NCBI RefSeq assembly: GCF_001202025.1
Contig: NZ_LGHS01000007.1
Span: forward strand, 1-46,081
Origin: Pseudorhodobacter aquimaris
Lineage (GTDB): Bacteria; Pseudomonadota; Alphaproteobacteria; Rhodobacterales; Rhodobacteraceae
Length of the DNA: 46,081 nt
Reading direction: 5' to 3'
In this document: positions 15,539 to 25,492 of the stretch, piece by piece
How the letters are laid out: the number at the start of each line of letters is the position of its first letter
Position numbering within the stretch: position 1 is the first letter of the stretch
The notes under the pieces: model-generated
Databases searched by the model: none
The model's input: the letters and a program-made list of their open reading frames with translations, nothing else
What the model was told of the DNA's origin: nothing
Made by a program: the position numbers and the translations under genes

Positions 15539-16188
15539 CCCAACTTCCTTTTCCCCTTGCCGAAGAACCCGAAGCCGAGGCGCGTGAGGCGGGTCGGCTG
15601 CTTTTTGCGGGCAATGTCGATTTCGTCAAAGGTGTGGTTGCCATGTCCGGCATGCCGCCTGCCGACCGGGTGGAGGTTTGCTTTGCAGGTCGCTCCAACG
15701 TTGGGAAATCAAGCCTGATCAATGCGTTGACGGGGCGCAAAAACATTGCACGCGCGTCCAACACCCCTGGGCGGACACAAGAGATCAACTATTTTGCCCT
15801 TGGCACCCAGCGCTATTTGGTCGATTTGCCGGGCTATGGTTATGCCGCCGCCCCGCTTCCGGTTGTTGCCAAATGGCAGGCCCTTTTGAAAAGCTATCTT
15901 TCCGGTCGCCAAACCCTGCGCCGCGCCTTTGTGCTGATCGACGGACGCCACGGGGTTAAGGACGTGGACCATGAGATCATGACCCTTCTGGACCGATCGG
16001 CCGTTACCTTTCAGGCTGTGATGACCAAAGCCGACAAGATCAGCAAGGCAGAGCTGAACCAAAACATTGACCAAACCCGCGCCGCATTGGCAAAACACCC
16101 TGCGGCCTTTCCCGAATTGATCGTGACCTCTTCGGAAAAGGGCAGCGGAATCGAAACTTTGCGCGCCACCATCGCCACGCTGGAATAG
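15535..16188 (+). CDS. engB: Ribosome biogenesis GTP-binding protein EngB (YihA/YsxC)
   Basis: 217 residues. GTPase motifs in order: G1 GRSNVGKSSL, the switch region NTPGRTQEINYF, G3 DLPGYGYA, G4 TKADK and G5 TSSEKGSG. EngB is needed for late large-subunit assembly. An in-frame GTG at 15523 exists, but the GTG at 15535 has GGAG exactly 6 nt upstream and overlaps the MOSC stop as GTGA, so I chose it. It ends 3 nt before the convergent SDR gene, with no visible intrinsic terminator between them. Confidence 0.95.
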   Translation: MTQLPFPLAEEPEAEAREAGRLLFAGNVDFVKGVVAMSGMPPADRVEVCFAGRSNVGKSSLINALTGRKNIARASNTPGRTQEINYFALGTQRYLVDLPGYGYAAAPLPVVAKWQALLKSYLSGRQTLRRAFVLIDGRHGVKDVDHEIMTLLDRSAVTFQAVMTKADKISKAELNQNIDQTRAALAKHPAAFPELIVTSSEKGSGIETLRATIATLE

Positions 16189-16191
16189 CGA

Positions 16192-16923
16192 TCAGACGTG
16201 CTGCGCGCCGTTGACCTCTATTTCCGTGCCGGAGATATAGCTCGACTGCGGCGAGCACAGGAACCAGATCGCATCGGCCACCTCTGACGGCTGGCCCAGA
16301 CGGCGCAGCGGCAGTTGTTCCACAATCTTTTCCGTGCCGGGGCTGAGGATGGCGGTTTCCACCTCACCGGGGGCAATTGCATTGACCCGCACCCCCATCG
16401 GCCCGAAATCATGCGCCATCTCACGGGTCAGCGCGGCCAGGGCAGCCTTGGATGTGGCATAGGCCGCGCCCGCAAAGGGATGCACCCGTACGCCCGCAAT
16501 GGAAGTCACATTCACAATTGCGCCTTTTGCCGCGACCAGCTCGGCTTGCAACCCGCGGGCAAGAACAACGGAGGCAAAAAAATTAACGTGGAAGACCTGC
16601 CCCCATGTCATCAAATCTGTCGTAAGCGTGTTCAACCGCGCGCCCCCCTCCCCTTTCGGAGAGATCCCTGCGTTATTGACCAACGCGTCAAGCCTGCCAT
16701 TCACCTTTTCCCGAATCACCTCAATCGCAGCGATTGTCTTGCTAGGATCCGCCAGATCAATCTGGATATGGTTCTCTTCGCCACCCGGCCACGGGCAGCG
16801 AGGATCAAACGGCTGGCGCGAACAGGTCAGTACCCGCCATCCTTCGGCAGAGAATCGTTTTACCGTGGCGTGGCCGATCCCGCGGCTTGCCCCCGTTAAA
16901 ACCAGTGTTTTCTGCTCGGTCAT
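16192..16923 (-). CDS. Short-chain dehydrogenase/reductase (SDR) family oxidoreductase
   Basis: 243 residues, a classical SDR. The cofactor loop TGASRGIG is at 10-17, NNAG near 86-89, the catalytic serine in NVTSIAG, and the YATSK motif carries the Tyr and Lys. An arginine and NPFDP-like residues after the second strand would fit NADP but do not settle it. The substrate cannot be told from the sequence. It is transcribed towards engB and divergently from argB, with 126 bp between the two starts. Confidence 0.9.
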   Translation of the reverse strand: MTEQKTLVLTGASRGIGHATVKRFSAEGWRVLTCSRQPFDPRCPWPGGEENHIQIDLADPSKTIAAIEVIREKVNGRLDALVNNAGISPKGEGGARLNTLTTDLMTWGQVFHVNFFASVVLARGLQAELVAAKGAIVNVTSIAGVRVHPFAGAAYATSKAALAALTREMAHDFGPMGVRVNAIAPGEVETAILSPGTEKIVEQLPLRRLGQPSEVADAIWFLCSPQSSYISGTEIEVNGAQHV

Positions 16924-17049
16924 CCCGTGTCTCCCTTAGCGTTCTGGCCACAGATTAAGCTTATGCGCGGAAGGTGCAAGCACTCCTCTGGCCACTTGGC
17001 ACGGCGGCGTAAAACCGTTACCAAAAGTAAACCCAGAACGGACCCAGCC

Positions 17050-17949
17050 ATGAAAAAGCAGTTACTTAATATGCGAGATTCCATTGCCACCGCCCGCACC
17101 TTGAATGAGGCGCTTCCGTATTTGCAGCGTTATTCGGGTGCGACCGTCGTTGTGAAATTCGGCGGCAATGCGATGGGCGACGACGACGCGATGGAGGAAT
17201 TCGCCCAAGACATCGTCTTCATGCGTCAGGTTGGCCTGAACCCAGTGGTCGTGCATGGCGGCGGGCCGATGATCAACAGCCTGTTGGCCAAGCTGGGCAT
17301 CAAGTCCAAATTTCTGCGCGGCAAGCGTGTCACAGATGCGGCCACGGTCGAGGTGGTAGAAATGGTCCTCTCGGGGCTGGTCAACAAGCGGATCGTACAG
17401 GCATTGAATGATGCGGGCGGGCGGGCTGTCGGGATTTCCGGCAAGGATGATGATCTGATGGTCTGCGACTATGACGACCCGGAGCTGGGATTTGTCGGGC
17501 GCCCCCGTGATATGCGCGTGCAGGTCTTGCACGATTTGTTCAAGGCGGGGATCATCCCGGTTGTGGCGCCGGTTGCCCCCGGTGACAATGGCGAAACCTT
17601 TAACGTCAACGGCGATACTGCCGCAGGGGCCATCGCCGGTGCGCTTAAGGCGGATCGTTTGCTGCTGTTGACCGATGTCGCCGGGGTAAAGGATGCGGAT
17701 GGTGCCGTGATCACCCAACTTACCACACAAGAGGTGCGTGATCTGACAGACCAAGGCGTGATCTCGGGCGGGATGATCCCCAAAACGGAAACTGCGCTGA
17801 TGGCAATCGAACAAGGGGTGCGCGCCGTGGTCATCCTCGACGGGCGCATCCAGAATGCGTGTTTGCTGGAGCTATTTACGGATCACGGTGCGGGTTCTTT
17901 GATCCGGTCCCCCAACACGCCAGCGCGCGTCACAGCCAGCGATGGTTAA
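17050..17949 (+). CDS. argB: Acetylglutamate kinase
   Basis: 299 residues. It phosphorylates N-acetyl-L-glutamate in arginine synthesis. Visible family motifs are [11 protein letters not shown] near the N terminus, [23 protein letters not shown], a nucleotide-binding stretch [11 protein letters not shown], and [11 protein letters not shown] near the C terminus. A longer open frame reaches back to 16927. The ATG at 17050 gives the expected N terminus ([16 protein letters not shown]) and leaves room for a promoter; ATG 17071 is an alternative. The N-terminal helix before the kinase core is typical of arginine-inhibited enzymes, so feedback regulation is possible. Confidence 0.95.
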   Translation: MKKQLLNMRDSIATARTLNEALPYLQRYSGATVVVKFGGNAMGDDDAMEEFAQDIVFMRQVGLNPVVVHGGGPMINSLLAKLGIKSKFLRGKRVTDAATVEVVEMVLSGLVNKRIVQALNDAGGRAVGISGKDDDLMVCDYDDPELGFVGRPRDMRVQVLHDLFKAGIIPVVAPVAPGDNGETFNVNGDTAAGAIAGALKADRLLLLTDVAGVKDADGAVITQLTTQEVRDLTDQGVISGGMIPKTETALMAIEQGVRAVVILDGRIQNACLLELFTDHGAGSLIRSPNTPARVTASDG

Positions 17950-18029
17950 GCGGCGGGTCGTGCTTGCCCCCTTGCCTGCGCTTGTGCAACAGTATTGTGA
18001 CACACTGTTGATCACAAGAGGCAATAAGC

Positions 18030-18536
18030 ATGACCAAACGCCTGATCCTGACCCGTCACGCCAAATCGAGCTGGGACGACCCGCTGATGTCCGACCATGA
18101 TCGCCCGCTCAATGACAGGGGCAATATGGCCGCAGCCGACCTTGGCCAATGGCTTGCCTCGCGCGGCTATATTCCGGGGGAGGTGCTTTGCTCTGACGCG
18201 CTGCGCACGCAAGAAACCTATGCTCGTATCGCCGCAGAAATAACCGATCCTGCTGCGGTGACATTGAAGCCAGCGCTATATAATGCCGGGCCGGATGTTC
18301 TGCTTGCGGTGCTGCGCAAGGCCACTGCCGACACCGTAATGATCGTCGCGCATAATCCAGGCATCGCAGAATTCGCGGCCCGGTTGGTGGCGCGTGCACC
18401 TGCCAATACCGAATTTCACCGCTATCCCACGGGCGCCACGCTGGTTGTTGATTTTACCGAAGACGATTGGAAGGACGTGGCTTTTGGCGCAGGGGCCACG
18501 CTGGATTTTGTAATCCCGCGTGAAATAGCCGCCTGA
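18030..18536 (+). CDS. sixA: Histidine phosphatase, SixA-like
   Basis: 168 residues. The RHG/RHA phosphatase motif LTRHAKSSWDD is at 6-16 and the second catalytic histidine in VAHNPG near 111. The short single-domain form is like SixA, which removes phosphate from protein histidines. The real substrate here is unknown. It lies 80 bp after argB and is followed immediately by a strong terminator shared with the convergent bzt operon. Confidence 0.88.
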   Translation: MTKRLILTRHAKSSWDDPLMSDHDRPLNDRGNMAAADLGQWLASRGYIPGEVLCSDALRTQETYARIAAEITDPAAVTLKPALYNAGPDVLLAVLRKATADTVMIVAHNPGIAEFAARLVARAPANTEFHRYPTGATLVVDFTEDDWKDVAFGAGATLDFVIPREIAA

Positions 18537-18541
18537 CCTAC

Positions 18542-18573
18542 CAACAAACCCAGCCCATCGGCTGGGTTTGTTG
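18542..18573. terminator. Bidirectional intrinsic terminator between sixA and bztD
   Basis: caacaaacccagcc (18542-18555) and ggctgggtttgttg (18560-18573) form a perfect 14-bp stem with a four-base loop. The A-rich left arm and T-rich right arm provide U-runs in both directions. It lies between two convergent genes. Confidence 0.85.
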
Positions 18574-18577
18574 CTGT

Positions 18578-19369
18578 CTAGTGACCCAAGATCTGGCTTA
18601 GGAACAATTTGGTGCGATCCGACTGCGGATTGTTAAAGAAGTCATGCGGGTTGTTTTGCTCCACAATCTGGCCTTGGTCCATAAATATCACGCGGTTGGC
18701 CACAGCCTGCGCAAAGCCCATCTCATGGGTTACACAGATCATCGTCATGCCCTCCTCGGCCAGCTCGATCATCGTGTCCAAGACCTCTTTGATCATCTCG
18801 GGGTCCAGCGCGGATGTCGGCTCATCAAACAACATGATCCGCGGCTTCATGCAAAGAGAGCGCGCGATGGCGACCCGCTGCTGCTGCCCGCCCGAAAGCA
18901 TACCGGGGAATTTATGCGCCTGCTCTGGGATCTTTACCTTTTCGAGGTAATGCATCGCCACCTCTTCGGCCTCTTTCCGGGGGGTTTTGCGCACCCAGAT
19001 CGGGGCCAAGGTCAGGTTCTCCAGAATGGTCAGATGCGGGAACAGATTAAAGTGCTGAAACACCATCCCCACCTCTGACCGCACCTTGTCGATGTTTTTC
19101 AGATCACTTGTCAACTCGGTTCCGTCAACGATGATCTGACCTGTCTGGTGTTCCTCCAGTCGGTTGATACAACGGATAAGCGTCGATTTCCCCGAGCCAG
19201 AGGGGCCGGCGATCACGATCCGCTCTCCCTGATTTACCGTCAGATCAATATCGCGCAGCACGTGAAATGTGCCGTACCACTTGTTCATTTTCGAAATCTG
19301 AATCGCCACCTCATCGCTTACCTGCATGTGGCTGCGATCAACTGTACGTTCTGCCATGGTCTCTTGCAT
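18578..19369 (-). CDS. bztD: Glutamate/glutamine/aspartate/asparagine ABC transporter, ATP-binding protein BztD
   Basis: 263 residues. Walker A is GPSGSGKST, the Q loop lies in [13 protein letters not shown], the signature is LSGGQQQR, Walker B is [13 protein letters not shown], and the switch His is in VTHEM. This is a polar amino-acid type ATPase (GlnQ/BztD class) that drives uptake with BztA-C. The frame is open further upstream, but ATG 19369 has AGGAG 6 nt before it, right after the bztC stop. Last gene of the operon. Confidence 0.94.
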   Translation of the reverse strand: MQETMAERTVDRSHMQVSDEVAIQISKMNKWYGTFHVLRDIDLTVNQGERIVIAGPSGSGKSTLIRCINRLEEHQTGQIIVDGTELTSDLKNIDKVRSEVGMVFQHFNLFPHLTILENLTLAPIWVRKTPRKEAEEVAMHYLEKVKIPEQAHKFPGMLSGGQQQRVAIARSLCMKPRIMLFDEPTSALDPEMIKEVLDTMIELAEEGMTMICVTHEMGFAQAVANRVIFMDQGQIVEQNNPHDFFNNPQSDRTKLFLSQILGH

Positions 19370-19380
19370 AGCGGGCTCCT

Positions 19381-20670
19381 TTAGCGGTGATCGGTTTTCA
19401 GCTTGCCTTCGAGGTATTGCGAATACCGGGACATGCCGAAACAGAAGAGGAAGAAACAAAGCGCGATAAAGGCGTAGAGTTCCCATATGATGCCATTCCA
19501 ATTGCTATCCGCCCGGATCGCATTGGACAGCCCGATAGGGTCCAGAATGCCGATGAACACAACCAGCGTGGTATCCTTGAACAGCCCGATAAAGGTGTTC
19601 ACGATCCCCGGAATGGAAATTTTCAACGCCTGAGGCAACAGGATAAGCCGCTGTGCCTTCCAGTAATCAAGGCCAAGCGCATCCGCCGCCTCATACTGGC
19701 CACGTGGCAGAGCGGCAAAGCCCCCGCGCACGACCTCGGCCATATAGGCCGCGGCAAACAGCGTTACCATGATGATAACCCGCAAGATGATGTCGAAATT
19801 CGTTCCCGGTGGCAGGAAGTAGTTCAATAGCAAGCTGGCCGTGAACAGCAAGGTGATCAGCGGCACGCCGCGGATAAACTCGATAAAACCGACGCAAATC
19901 CATCTGACCAGCGGCATATCCGATTGACGCCCCAGTGCCAGTAAAATTCCGATCGGCAGCGACAGCGCAATACCTGTGACCCCGATGATAATGGAGATCA
20001 TGAAACCACCGAAATCATCCGACCGGATATAGGGCAGCGCCACCGGTACGACCGAGGCAACCAGATCCCCCAAAGGACCCGCAAGCAACAGCCACCAGAT
20101 AACAGCCGCCACAACCGCACCAACCACGGCCACCACACCCGAAACCTGCTGCAACGCCCTGAAAGCGACATAGGCAACCACAAAGCCCAGCATCGCAAAG
20201 ACCGAATACCAGATGCTTCCGCCCCAAAGCAGCCAGAAGGCCAGCGCCGGAAAGATCGCGGAAAACCACATCATCTTGCGTGGCAACCCGCCAAACAAGA
20301 CCGGCGCAATCGCCACCAACATCAAAAAGAAAGTGATCGTCGGGCGCCAGTATTCCTCGGCGGGGTAAAACCCGAAAATGAGCTGGTGCCAACGGTCCTT
20401 GATAACCCCCCAACAGGCGCCGCTTTGTCCCGCAAGGATCTCGCGGCATTCGGCCAGAGAATCAGCATTCCAGATGGAGTTTTTGAACCAGGGCCCCAAA
20501 TGGACCGCCAGAAAATAAAGCACCGCAATGCCCAACAGCGTCAGAAGCGTATTGACCGGCCCCGAGAACAGGTTTTCCCGCACCCAACGCATTGCCCCGA
20601 CCTGACTGCTTGGCGGGGTTTGTTCCGGCAACATTTCCGTACGGACGAAAGAGATCATTTTATCACTCAT
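19381..20670 (-). CDS. bztC: Glutamate/glutamine/aspartate/asparagine ABC transporter permease BztC
   Basis: 429 residues. It is longer than ordinary His/Gln permeases because extra N-terminal membrane segments (~residues 35-60, 105-225) precede the permease core, as in the Bzt/Aap family. The permease domain has [20 protein letters not shown], the EAA-like loop ([19 protein letters not shown]) and [26 protein letters not shown] inside the end of bztB precedes the ATG, so translation is coupled. Confidence 0.93.
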   Translation of the reverse strand: MSDKMISFVRTEMLPEQTPPSSQVGAMRWVRENLFSGPVNTLLTLLGIAVLYFLAVHLGPWFKNSIWNADSLAECREILAGQSGACWGVIKDRWHQLIFGFYPAEEYWRPTITFFLMLVAIAPVLFGGLPRKMMWFSAIFPALAFWLLWGGSIWYSVFAMLGFVVAYVAFRALQQVSGVVAVVGAVVAAVIWWLLLAGPLGDLVASVVPVALPYIRSDDFGGFMISIIIGVTGIALSLPIGILLALGRQSDMPLVRWICVGFIEFIRGVPLITLLFTASLLLNYFLPPGTNFDIILRVIIMVTLFAAAYMAEVVRGGFAALPRGQYEAADALGLDYWKAQRLILLPQALKISIPGIVNTFIGLFKDTTLVVFIGILDPIGLSNAIRADSNWNGIIWELYAFIALCFFLFCFGMSRYSQYLEGKLKTDHR

Positions 20671-20671
20671 A

Positions 20672-21925
20672 TCAACGCTCCTTCAATTTCACGGCACTGT
20701 TGTACACATTCATCCCGCCAGAGATGACCAGGCTGATGACCAGATATGTCAGCATCATCAACAACATACTTTCCAGCTCTCGTCCGGTCTGGTTCAGCGT
20801 GATACCGCCTAGCGTGGCCCGAAGGTCCATGTAGCCCACCGCAAGCGCCAGCGAGGTATTCTTGGTGATATTGAGATATTGCGAAATCAACGGCGGAATA
20901 ATCACCCGCAGGGCCTGAGGCAAAACCACAAGTGACATTGTCCGCCCCGGCCGCAAACCAAGGGCAAAGGCCGCCTCAGATTGCCCGCGCGACACCGCAA
21001 GGATGCCGGACCGTACGTTCTCGGCAATAAACGCGCCGGTATAGACCGTAAGCGCCAGCCACATCGCAATGAAGGAGTTGCGGATGTAACCACCGCCTTG
21101 AAAGTTGAACCCCTTCAGCGCCGGATATTCCAGATGGGCCCCCATCGCCATCAAGGCGATAGTCAAAGGCAATGTCAGAATCAAAAGTGATTTCCACCAC
21201 GTCGTCGGGCGGATGCCGGTTGCTTCCTGTTGTTTCAACGCATCGCTCTGCAACTTGCGGTATCCCCAGATGCTGCCAATAAGGACGAGCAAAAGGATAA
21301 AGTAGTTGGTACTGACGGTGATCAGCCCCAAGTTTACATCGCCAAGGCTGCGCCCGAACAGCAGGCTTGGGATATATGTGCCACGGTTGGTCACCGCAAC
21401 ACTGTCAAACAAAAGCATCGACGCGCTTGGCGTTTCACCGCGAAAGGCATTCGGCGCGGGTGTAACCTCGGTCAGAACCGCGAATATGACGATAATCCAA
21501 AGCAAAAGCGGCACATTGCGAAACAGTTCCACATAGACCGTCATCAGTTTAGACACGATCCAGTTTTTTGAGAGCCGCAAAACCCCCGCGATGACCCCGA
21601 TCACCGTGGCAGTGACACAGGCACAAAAGGCCAGCACCAGCGTATTTAAAAGTCCGACAATCCAGGCGCGCAAATGGCTGCTGTCATTGGTATAATCGAC
21701 CAGCCGCTGATTGATATCATACCCGGCACGCATACCAAGAAAGCTGAAATCAATGTCTTTGCCCTTTTCGGCAAGGTTCGTCAAAGTGTTATCCACCAAC
21801 CAGGCAAAGCCTGCCATGAACAGAAACAGAAAGACTATCTGGATGGTTATTGATCGGTAGCGTGTATCATAGATGAGCATGCTCAGCCGGAATGAGGCAC
21901 CCGGAATTTCTGACGATGTCGCCAT
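20672..21925 (-). CDS. bztB: Glutamate/glutamine/aspartate/asparagine ABC transporter permease BztB
   Basis: 417 residues. The first membrane segment is at ~28-46, and there is a long insert between membrane segments (~150-210), as in BztB. The permease core includes NTLVLAFCACVTATVIGVIAG, the loop GILAVSRGQSEAAFALGL, and PQALRVIIPPLISQYLNITK. It pairs with BztC to form the membrane channel. It starts 133 bp after the bztA stop, with an intrinsic terminator between, and ends 2 bp before bztC. Confidence 0.93.
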   Translation of the reverse strand: MATSSEIPGASFRLSMLIYDTRYRSITIQIVFLFLFMAGFAWLVDNTLTNLAEKGKDIDFSFLGMRAGYDINQRLVDYTNDSSHLRAWIVGLLNTLVLAFCACVTATVIGVIAGVLRLSKNWIVSKLMTVYVELFRNVPLLLWIIVIFAVLTEVTPAPNAFRGETPSASMLLFDSVAVTNRGTYIPSLLFGRSLGDVNLGLITVSTNYFILLLVLIGSIWGYRKLQSDALKQQEATGIRPTTWWKSLLILTLPLTIALMAMGAHLEYPALKGFNFQGGGYIRNSFIAMWLALTVYTGAFIAENVRSGILAVSRGQSEAAFALGLRPGRTMSLVVLPQALRVIIPPLISQYLNITKNTSLALAVGYMDLRATLGGITLNQTGRELESMLLMMLTYLVISLVISGGMNVYNSAVKLKER

Positions 21926-22013
21926 TATATTCTCCCTGTGTCCGGTCCGGCGCGTTTTCGCGCTCTGATGCCGGTGGGCCAGCCCTCAGCATTACCAGAC
22001 ATTCGATTGTTTC

Positions 22014-22041
22014 AAAAAAGGGCGCACCTGAAGGTGCGCCC
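22014..22041 (-). terminator. Intrinsic terminator between bztA and bztB
   Basis: On the minus strand a 10-bp perfect stem (gggcgcacct with aggtgcgccc, 22020-22041) is followed by CTTTTTTG (down to 22014). Partial read-through would give more binding protein than permease. Confidence 0.85.
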
Positions 22042-22058
22042 TCTTCTATCGTTGTACC

Positions 22059-23081
22059 TTACCGGAAAGGTGGGGAGTACTGCAGGCCACCTTGGGTCCA
22101 CAGCGCGTTCAGGCCACGTGCCAGACCGATCGGGGTGGATTCGCCGATATTGGCCGCGAAAATCTCGCCATAGTTGCCACCGGCAGAAATCGCGCGCTTG
22201 GCCCATTCCTTGTCCAAGCCGATCATCGCGCCCAGATCATCGTCAGAGGCCCCGAGGATACGGTTGATTTCCGGGTTGGCGGTGCCCTTGGACAGCTCTT
22301 CGATATTGGCGGACGTAATGCCAAGCTCTTCTGCTGCGACCAAAGCGTTCATCGTCCAGCGAACGATATCGCCCCATTGGTCATCCCCATGCGCCACCAA
22401 AGGCCCCAGGGGCTCTTTGGAGATGATCTCGGGCAGAACGGCGTGGTTTTCCGGATCGGCAAAGGTCGCACGCGTCGCGGCAAGGCCCGAAGCATCGGTG
22501 GTGTATACATCGCATGCGCCGGCCAGATATTGCTGCTGCGCCTCGGCGTTGGTCTCGATCGGAACCGGCTCATAGGTCATGTTGTTGGCTTTGAAGTAGT
22601 CAGCCAAGTTCAGCTCGGTCGTGGTGCCGGTCTGGATACAAACAGTCGCACCATCAAGCTCCTTGGCCGAAGAAACGCCAAGCGCCTTATTCACCATAAA
22701 GCCCTGACCATCGTAATAGTTGACACCCGCAAAACTAAATTTCAGGTCGGCGTCACGGCTCATGGTCCAGGTCGTGTTCCGCGTCAAAATATCGATTTCA
22801 CCCGATGCAAGCGCGGAGAAACGGGTTTGACCGGTGGTGCTGGTAAACTTCACCTTGTTCGGGTCGCCCAACACAGCCGCGGCAACCGCGCGACAAATCG
22901 CAACGTCAAAGCCCTGCCATTCACCCGTCGAATCGGGTGCCGAGAAACCGTTGACACCGGTCGACACGCCACAGTGCAATTCACCACGGCCCTGGACCTC
23001 TTCCAATACGGTCGCAGATGCGGCGCCGGCAACCAAGGTCGTGGCGGCAGCCATCGCTCCAACAAATACGGTTTTCTTCAT
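22059..23081 (-). CDS. bztA: Glutamate/glutamine/aspartate/asparagine ABC transporter substrate-binding protein BztA
   Basis: 340 residues. A Sec signal peptide, MKKTVFVGAMAAATTLVAGA, has a likely cleavage after ASA (residue 23). The mature protein has GVSTGVNGFSAPDSTGEWQG, FDVAICRAVAAAVLG and FTSTTGQTRFSALASGEIDI, typical of the AapJ/BztA class of periplasmic receptors for acidic and amide amino acids. It is the first gene of the bzt operon. The terminator after it suggests it is made in excess over the membrane parts. Confidence 0.95.
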   Translation of the reverse strand: MKKTVFVGAMAAATTLVAGAASATVLEEVQGRGELHCGVSTGVNGFSAPDSTGEWQGFDVAICRAVAAAVLGDPNKVKFTSTTGQTRFSALASGEIDILTRNTTWTMSRDADLKFSFAGVNYYDGQGFMVNKALGVSSAKELDGATVCIQTGTTTELNLADYFKANNMTYEPVPIETNAEAQQQYLAGACDVYTTDASGLAATRATFADPENHAVLPEIISKEPLGPLVAHGDDQWGDIVRWTMNALVAAEELGITSANIEELSKGTANPEINRILGASDDDLGAMIGLDKEWAKRAISAGGNYGEIFAANIGESTPIGLARGLNALWTQGGLQYSPPFR

Positions 23082-23101
23082 TTAATACCTCTTCCTGATT
23101 G

Positions 23102-23128
23102 CCGCCCAGTTTCAGGCGGTATTTTTTT
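23102..23128. repeat. Hairpin with T-run in the bztA leader
   Basis: ccgcc (23102-23106) and ggcgg (23115-23119) form a short stem followed on the plus strand by tattttttt (23120-23128). It would act as a terminator for plus-strand transcripts running away from bztA, but no plus-strand gene precedes it. On the minus strand it lies in the bztA 5' leader. Function unclear. Confidence 0.35.
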
Positions 23129-23315
23129 GCTCCCTAGCCCCTGTTGAGGACAAACTGATAACAAAATCCCTGCCTCAGTTTAAGGCAGTTTCCCCCGAAC
23201 CTCTTTAAAAGGTCAAGCGGAACCCTACGAAACCCGACAAAAACCATGATTTTATCAGTTCATTCAACGTATTTAGGAATTTGTCATCGTCATAGCGGGG
23301 CTTCTTGCAAGATTG

Positions 23316-24023
23316 TTACCCACACAATTCAAAAAACCGCGCCGCATGGGAAATACTCTCGCGTTTCAGTGCCTCGAATGCGGCGGCCTCATCATCGACA
23401 CCCCACAAGCCTGATTGCCAATCCTCATCTATGCGCGACAAGGCAAAACCCTCATCCGGCGTCAGATGCCCCCGCGCGATGGCAAGTCCCAGCACCAATG
23501 ACCCCGAAATCGCGACCAGATCATGAAAAGCCGCAAGCTGAAACGGTGTCAGCGCATGGACGGCCTCCGTCAGGGATGCACCACATTCGGGGGGTTGCTC
23601 TATCGGCATCAGGCCCCGCGTCACCCTCAGTCTGGCCCCGAAAGTTTGCGCTGTCCAGTCCAGCAACGGGTCCCAGGCCTGCGCCTGACGGGCCACCAGT
23701 TCCTGTGGCGCATCCGCGCGGTAGCACAGCAAATCCGACCCGCCATAGGCCGCCAGCATATCCGCCACAGCGGCAAATTGCGGCGCGACCTTGTCCAGCG
23801 CGGAATTAGCCGTGCGAGTATAGGGCATGGTTTCGGGGCGCACGAGATCCTCTTGCGCCTGCCATTCCCGCGCGACTTCCTGCGCCAAGGCCATGCTTGG
23901 CACCCAAAACGCGGTCTTGCCCGGTGTTTTTAAAACCCGCCCGTCGAGCGTCACAGTATAGCCTTGTTCAGCCACAACCGCTTCTGCCTCTTTCCAGAAC
24001 CGTTTTGGCGCCCAACTGCTCAT
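23316..24023 (-). CDS. ATP12-family F1-ATPase assembly chaperone
   Basis: 235 residues. The pattern is that of the ATP12 family: KRFWKEAEAVV near the N terminus, VTLDGRVLKTPGKTAFWVPS, AQEVAREWQAQ, TRTANSALDKV, and in the second half LLCYRADAP and WDPLLDWTAQTFG. In mitochondria Atp12 chaperones the F1 alpha subunit, and alphaproteobacteria carry homologues presumed to do the same. The start overlaps the rluC stop by 4 nt. No F1 genes are nearby. Confidence 0.9.
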   Translation of the reverse strand: MSSWAPKRFWKEAEAVVAEQGYTVTLDGRVLKTPGKTAFWVPSMALAQEVAREWQAQEDLVRPETMPYTRTANSALDKVAPQFAAVADMLAAYGGSDLLCYRADAPQELVARQAQAWDPLLDWTAQTFGARLRVTRGLMPIEQPPECGASLTEAVHALTPFQLAAFHDLVAISGSLVLGLAIARGHLTPDEGFALSRIDEDWQSGLWGVDDEAAAFEALKRESISHAARFFELCG

Positions 24024-25066
24024 GCATTGCCCCCAAACGGATCGGCGGGCACATCATTAACGCCCCAATCAAGCGCCTTCCACGTCCGCGCCATATGGTC
24101 CGGCAAAGGTGCGGTAAAGGTCATCATCTTCTTGGTGATCGGATGTTCTATCGTCAAAGATCGTGCGTGCAGATGCAATTTGCGGCTAACCTCCCCGCCG
24201 ATCGACGCGCCCCAGCCATCGCCCTGATTTTCCGCACCGGAGCCGCCGTATTTCCCGTCGCCAAGGATCGGGTGACCCAGCTCGGCCATGTGGGCGCGCA
24301 ACTGGTGGGTGCGGCCTGTCACCGGCTCCAGCGCCATCCACGACAGACGCGTGCCAAGGAACCACAGCACAAAGAAATCCGTATGGGCGCGCTTGGCATC
24401 GGGGTAGTCATTCATCTTGGCAGGATGAACGCAAATCATCTTTTCGCCCTCACCGCCCCGGCCCCTGCCGCCCGATTTCATCAAACCGTATTTGATGGAG
24501 CCCTTGCGCGGCGTCGGCACGCCTGCGACCGCGGCCCAGTAAATCTTGCGCGTATTGCGGTGTCGCAAAGCCTCTGACAGGGCGCGGGCAACGCGGTCGG
24601 TGCGGGCCAGCATCAACAGCCCCGAGGTGTCCTTGTCCAGACGGTGTACCAGCTTGGGCCGGTCCTTGTAGCCGAATTTCAACGCCTCGGTCAGCCCGTC
24701 AACATGGCGGTCACCCTGCCCCGAACCGCCCTGACTGGGCAGGCCCGGCGGCTTGTTGATGATGATCAGATGCTCATCCTTAAAGACCACACAAGATTGG
24801 ATCATCTTTTCATCAGCAGCCGTAATCCGCCCCGCGGTGGGACGCGAGGGCGCGTCAGCCTTGGGCAAAGGCGGCACACGAATTTCCATCCCCGGCGCCA
24901 CACGGTCCGAGGCCTTGGCCCGTCCGCCATCGACCCGCACCTGCCCCGTGCGGCACAGCTTTTCAACCGCCCCTTGGGTCAATTGTGGAAAGCGCCGCTT
25001 GAACCAGCGGTCAAGGCGCTGCTCGCCCTCATCCACCGACACGGTCAATAGTTTTACCGCACTCAT
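24020..25066 (-). CDS. rluC: Ribosomal large subunit pseudouridine synthase, RluC/RluD family
   Basis: 348 residues. An S4 RNA-binding domain at ~15-60 (QRLDRWFKRRFPQLTQGAVE) is followed by the RluA-type catalytic domain with VHRLDKDTSGLLMLART, where the Asp after RL is the catalytic residue. GRTHQLRAHMAELGHPILGD is the other family block. It isomerises uridines in 23S rRNA. ATG 25066 overlaps the crcB stop (ATGA), which fixes the start, although the frame is open further up. Confidence 0.92.
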   Translation of the reverse strand: MSAVKLLTVSVDEGEQRLDRWFKRRFPQLTQGAVEKLCRTGQVRVDGGRAKASDRVAPGMEIRVPPLPKADAPSRPTAGRITAADEKMIQSCVVFKDEHLIIINKPPGLPSQGGSGQGDRHVDGLTEALKFGYKDRPKLVHRLDKDTSGLLMLARTDRVARALSEALRHRNTRKIYWAAVAGVPTPRKGSIKYGLMKSGGRGRGGEGEKMICVHPAKMNDYPDAKRAHTDFFVLWFLGTRLSWMALEPVTGRTHQLRAHMAELGHPILGDGKYGGSGAENQGDGWGASIGGEVSRKLHLHARSLTIEHPITKKMMTFTAPLPDHMARTWKALDWGVNDVPADPFGGNA

Positions 25067-25440
25067 GCCAGTATCCCCCGCATTGTTAAAATTCCTGCAA
25101 TCAAAGCCGCGATCGACACGATGACCGAGCCGAACACATAGGCCCCGGCCAAGGCCCCCTGTCCGCGTTCCCATAGGGTAAACGCATCCAACGAAAAGGC
25201 CGAAAAGGTGGTAAACCCGCCCAAAAGCCCCGTCATCAACAAGGGTGCATAGCGCATGCCCCCCTTATGCGCCAATGAGACCACCAGCACCCCCATCAGG
25301 AACGACCCGACAATATTGACCAGAACCGTGCCATAGGGGAACCCCGGCCCGATCCAGCGCATGACTGCGGTATTCGTCAGATAGCGGGCCGAAGCCCCCA
25401 AGGCACCACCAAGCGCCACTTGAAAAAGCGTTATCATCAT
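25063..25440 (-). CDS. crcB: Fluoride ion exporter CrcB/Fluc
   Basis: 125 residues, four membrane segments. GGALGASARYLTNT, GTVLVNIVGSFLMG and GLLGGFTTFSAFSLD carry the residues of the dimeric fluoride channel. The start is ATG 25440 (MMITLFQ); the frame extends to 25479, but that would add residues not seen in the family. No fluoride riboswitch is evident, since rarA ends only ~50 bp upstream. Its stop overlaps the rluC start. Confidence 0.92.
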   Translation of the reverse strand: MMITLFQVALGGALGASARYLTNTAVMRWIGPGFPYGTVLVNIVGSFLMGVLVVSLAHKGGMRYAPLLMTGLLGGFTTFSAFSLDAFTLWERGQGALAGAYVFGSVIVSIAALIAGILTMRGILA

Positions 25441-25492
25441 CGCCGCTATCTGTGCTTGTGGGGACCTTTTGTCAACCACACAAGGCCGCCCC

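Noticed and set aside
23102-23128. Terminator of a hidden plus-strand gene upstream of bztA
   Set aside because: No plus-strand gene precedes the hairpin; kept only as a leader repeat.
25441-25492. Fluoride riboswitch before crcB
   Set aside because: The gap between rarA and crcB is only ~50 bp and shows no riboswitch-like fold.
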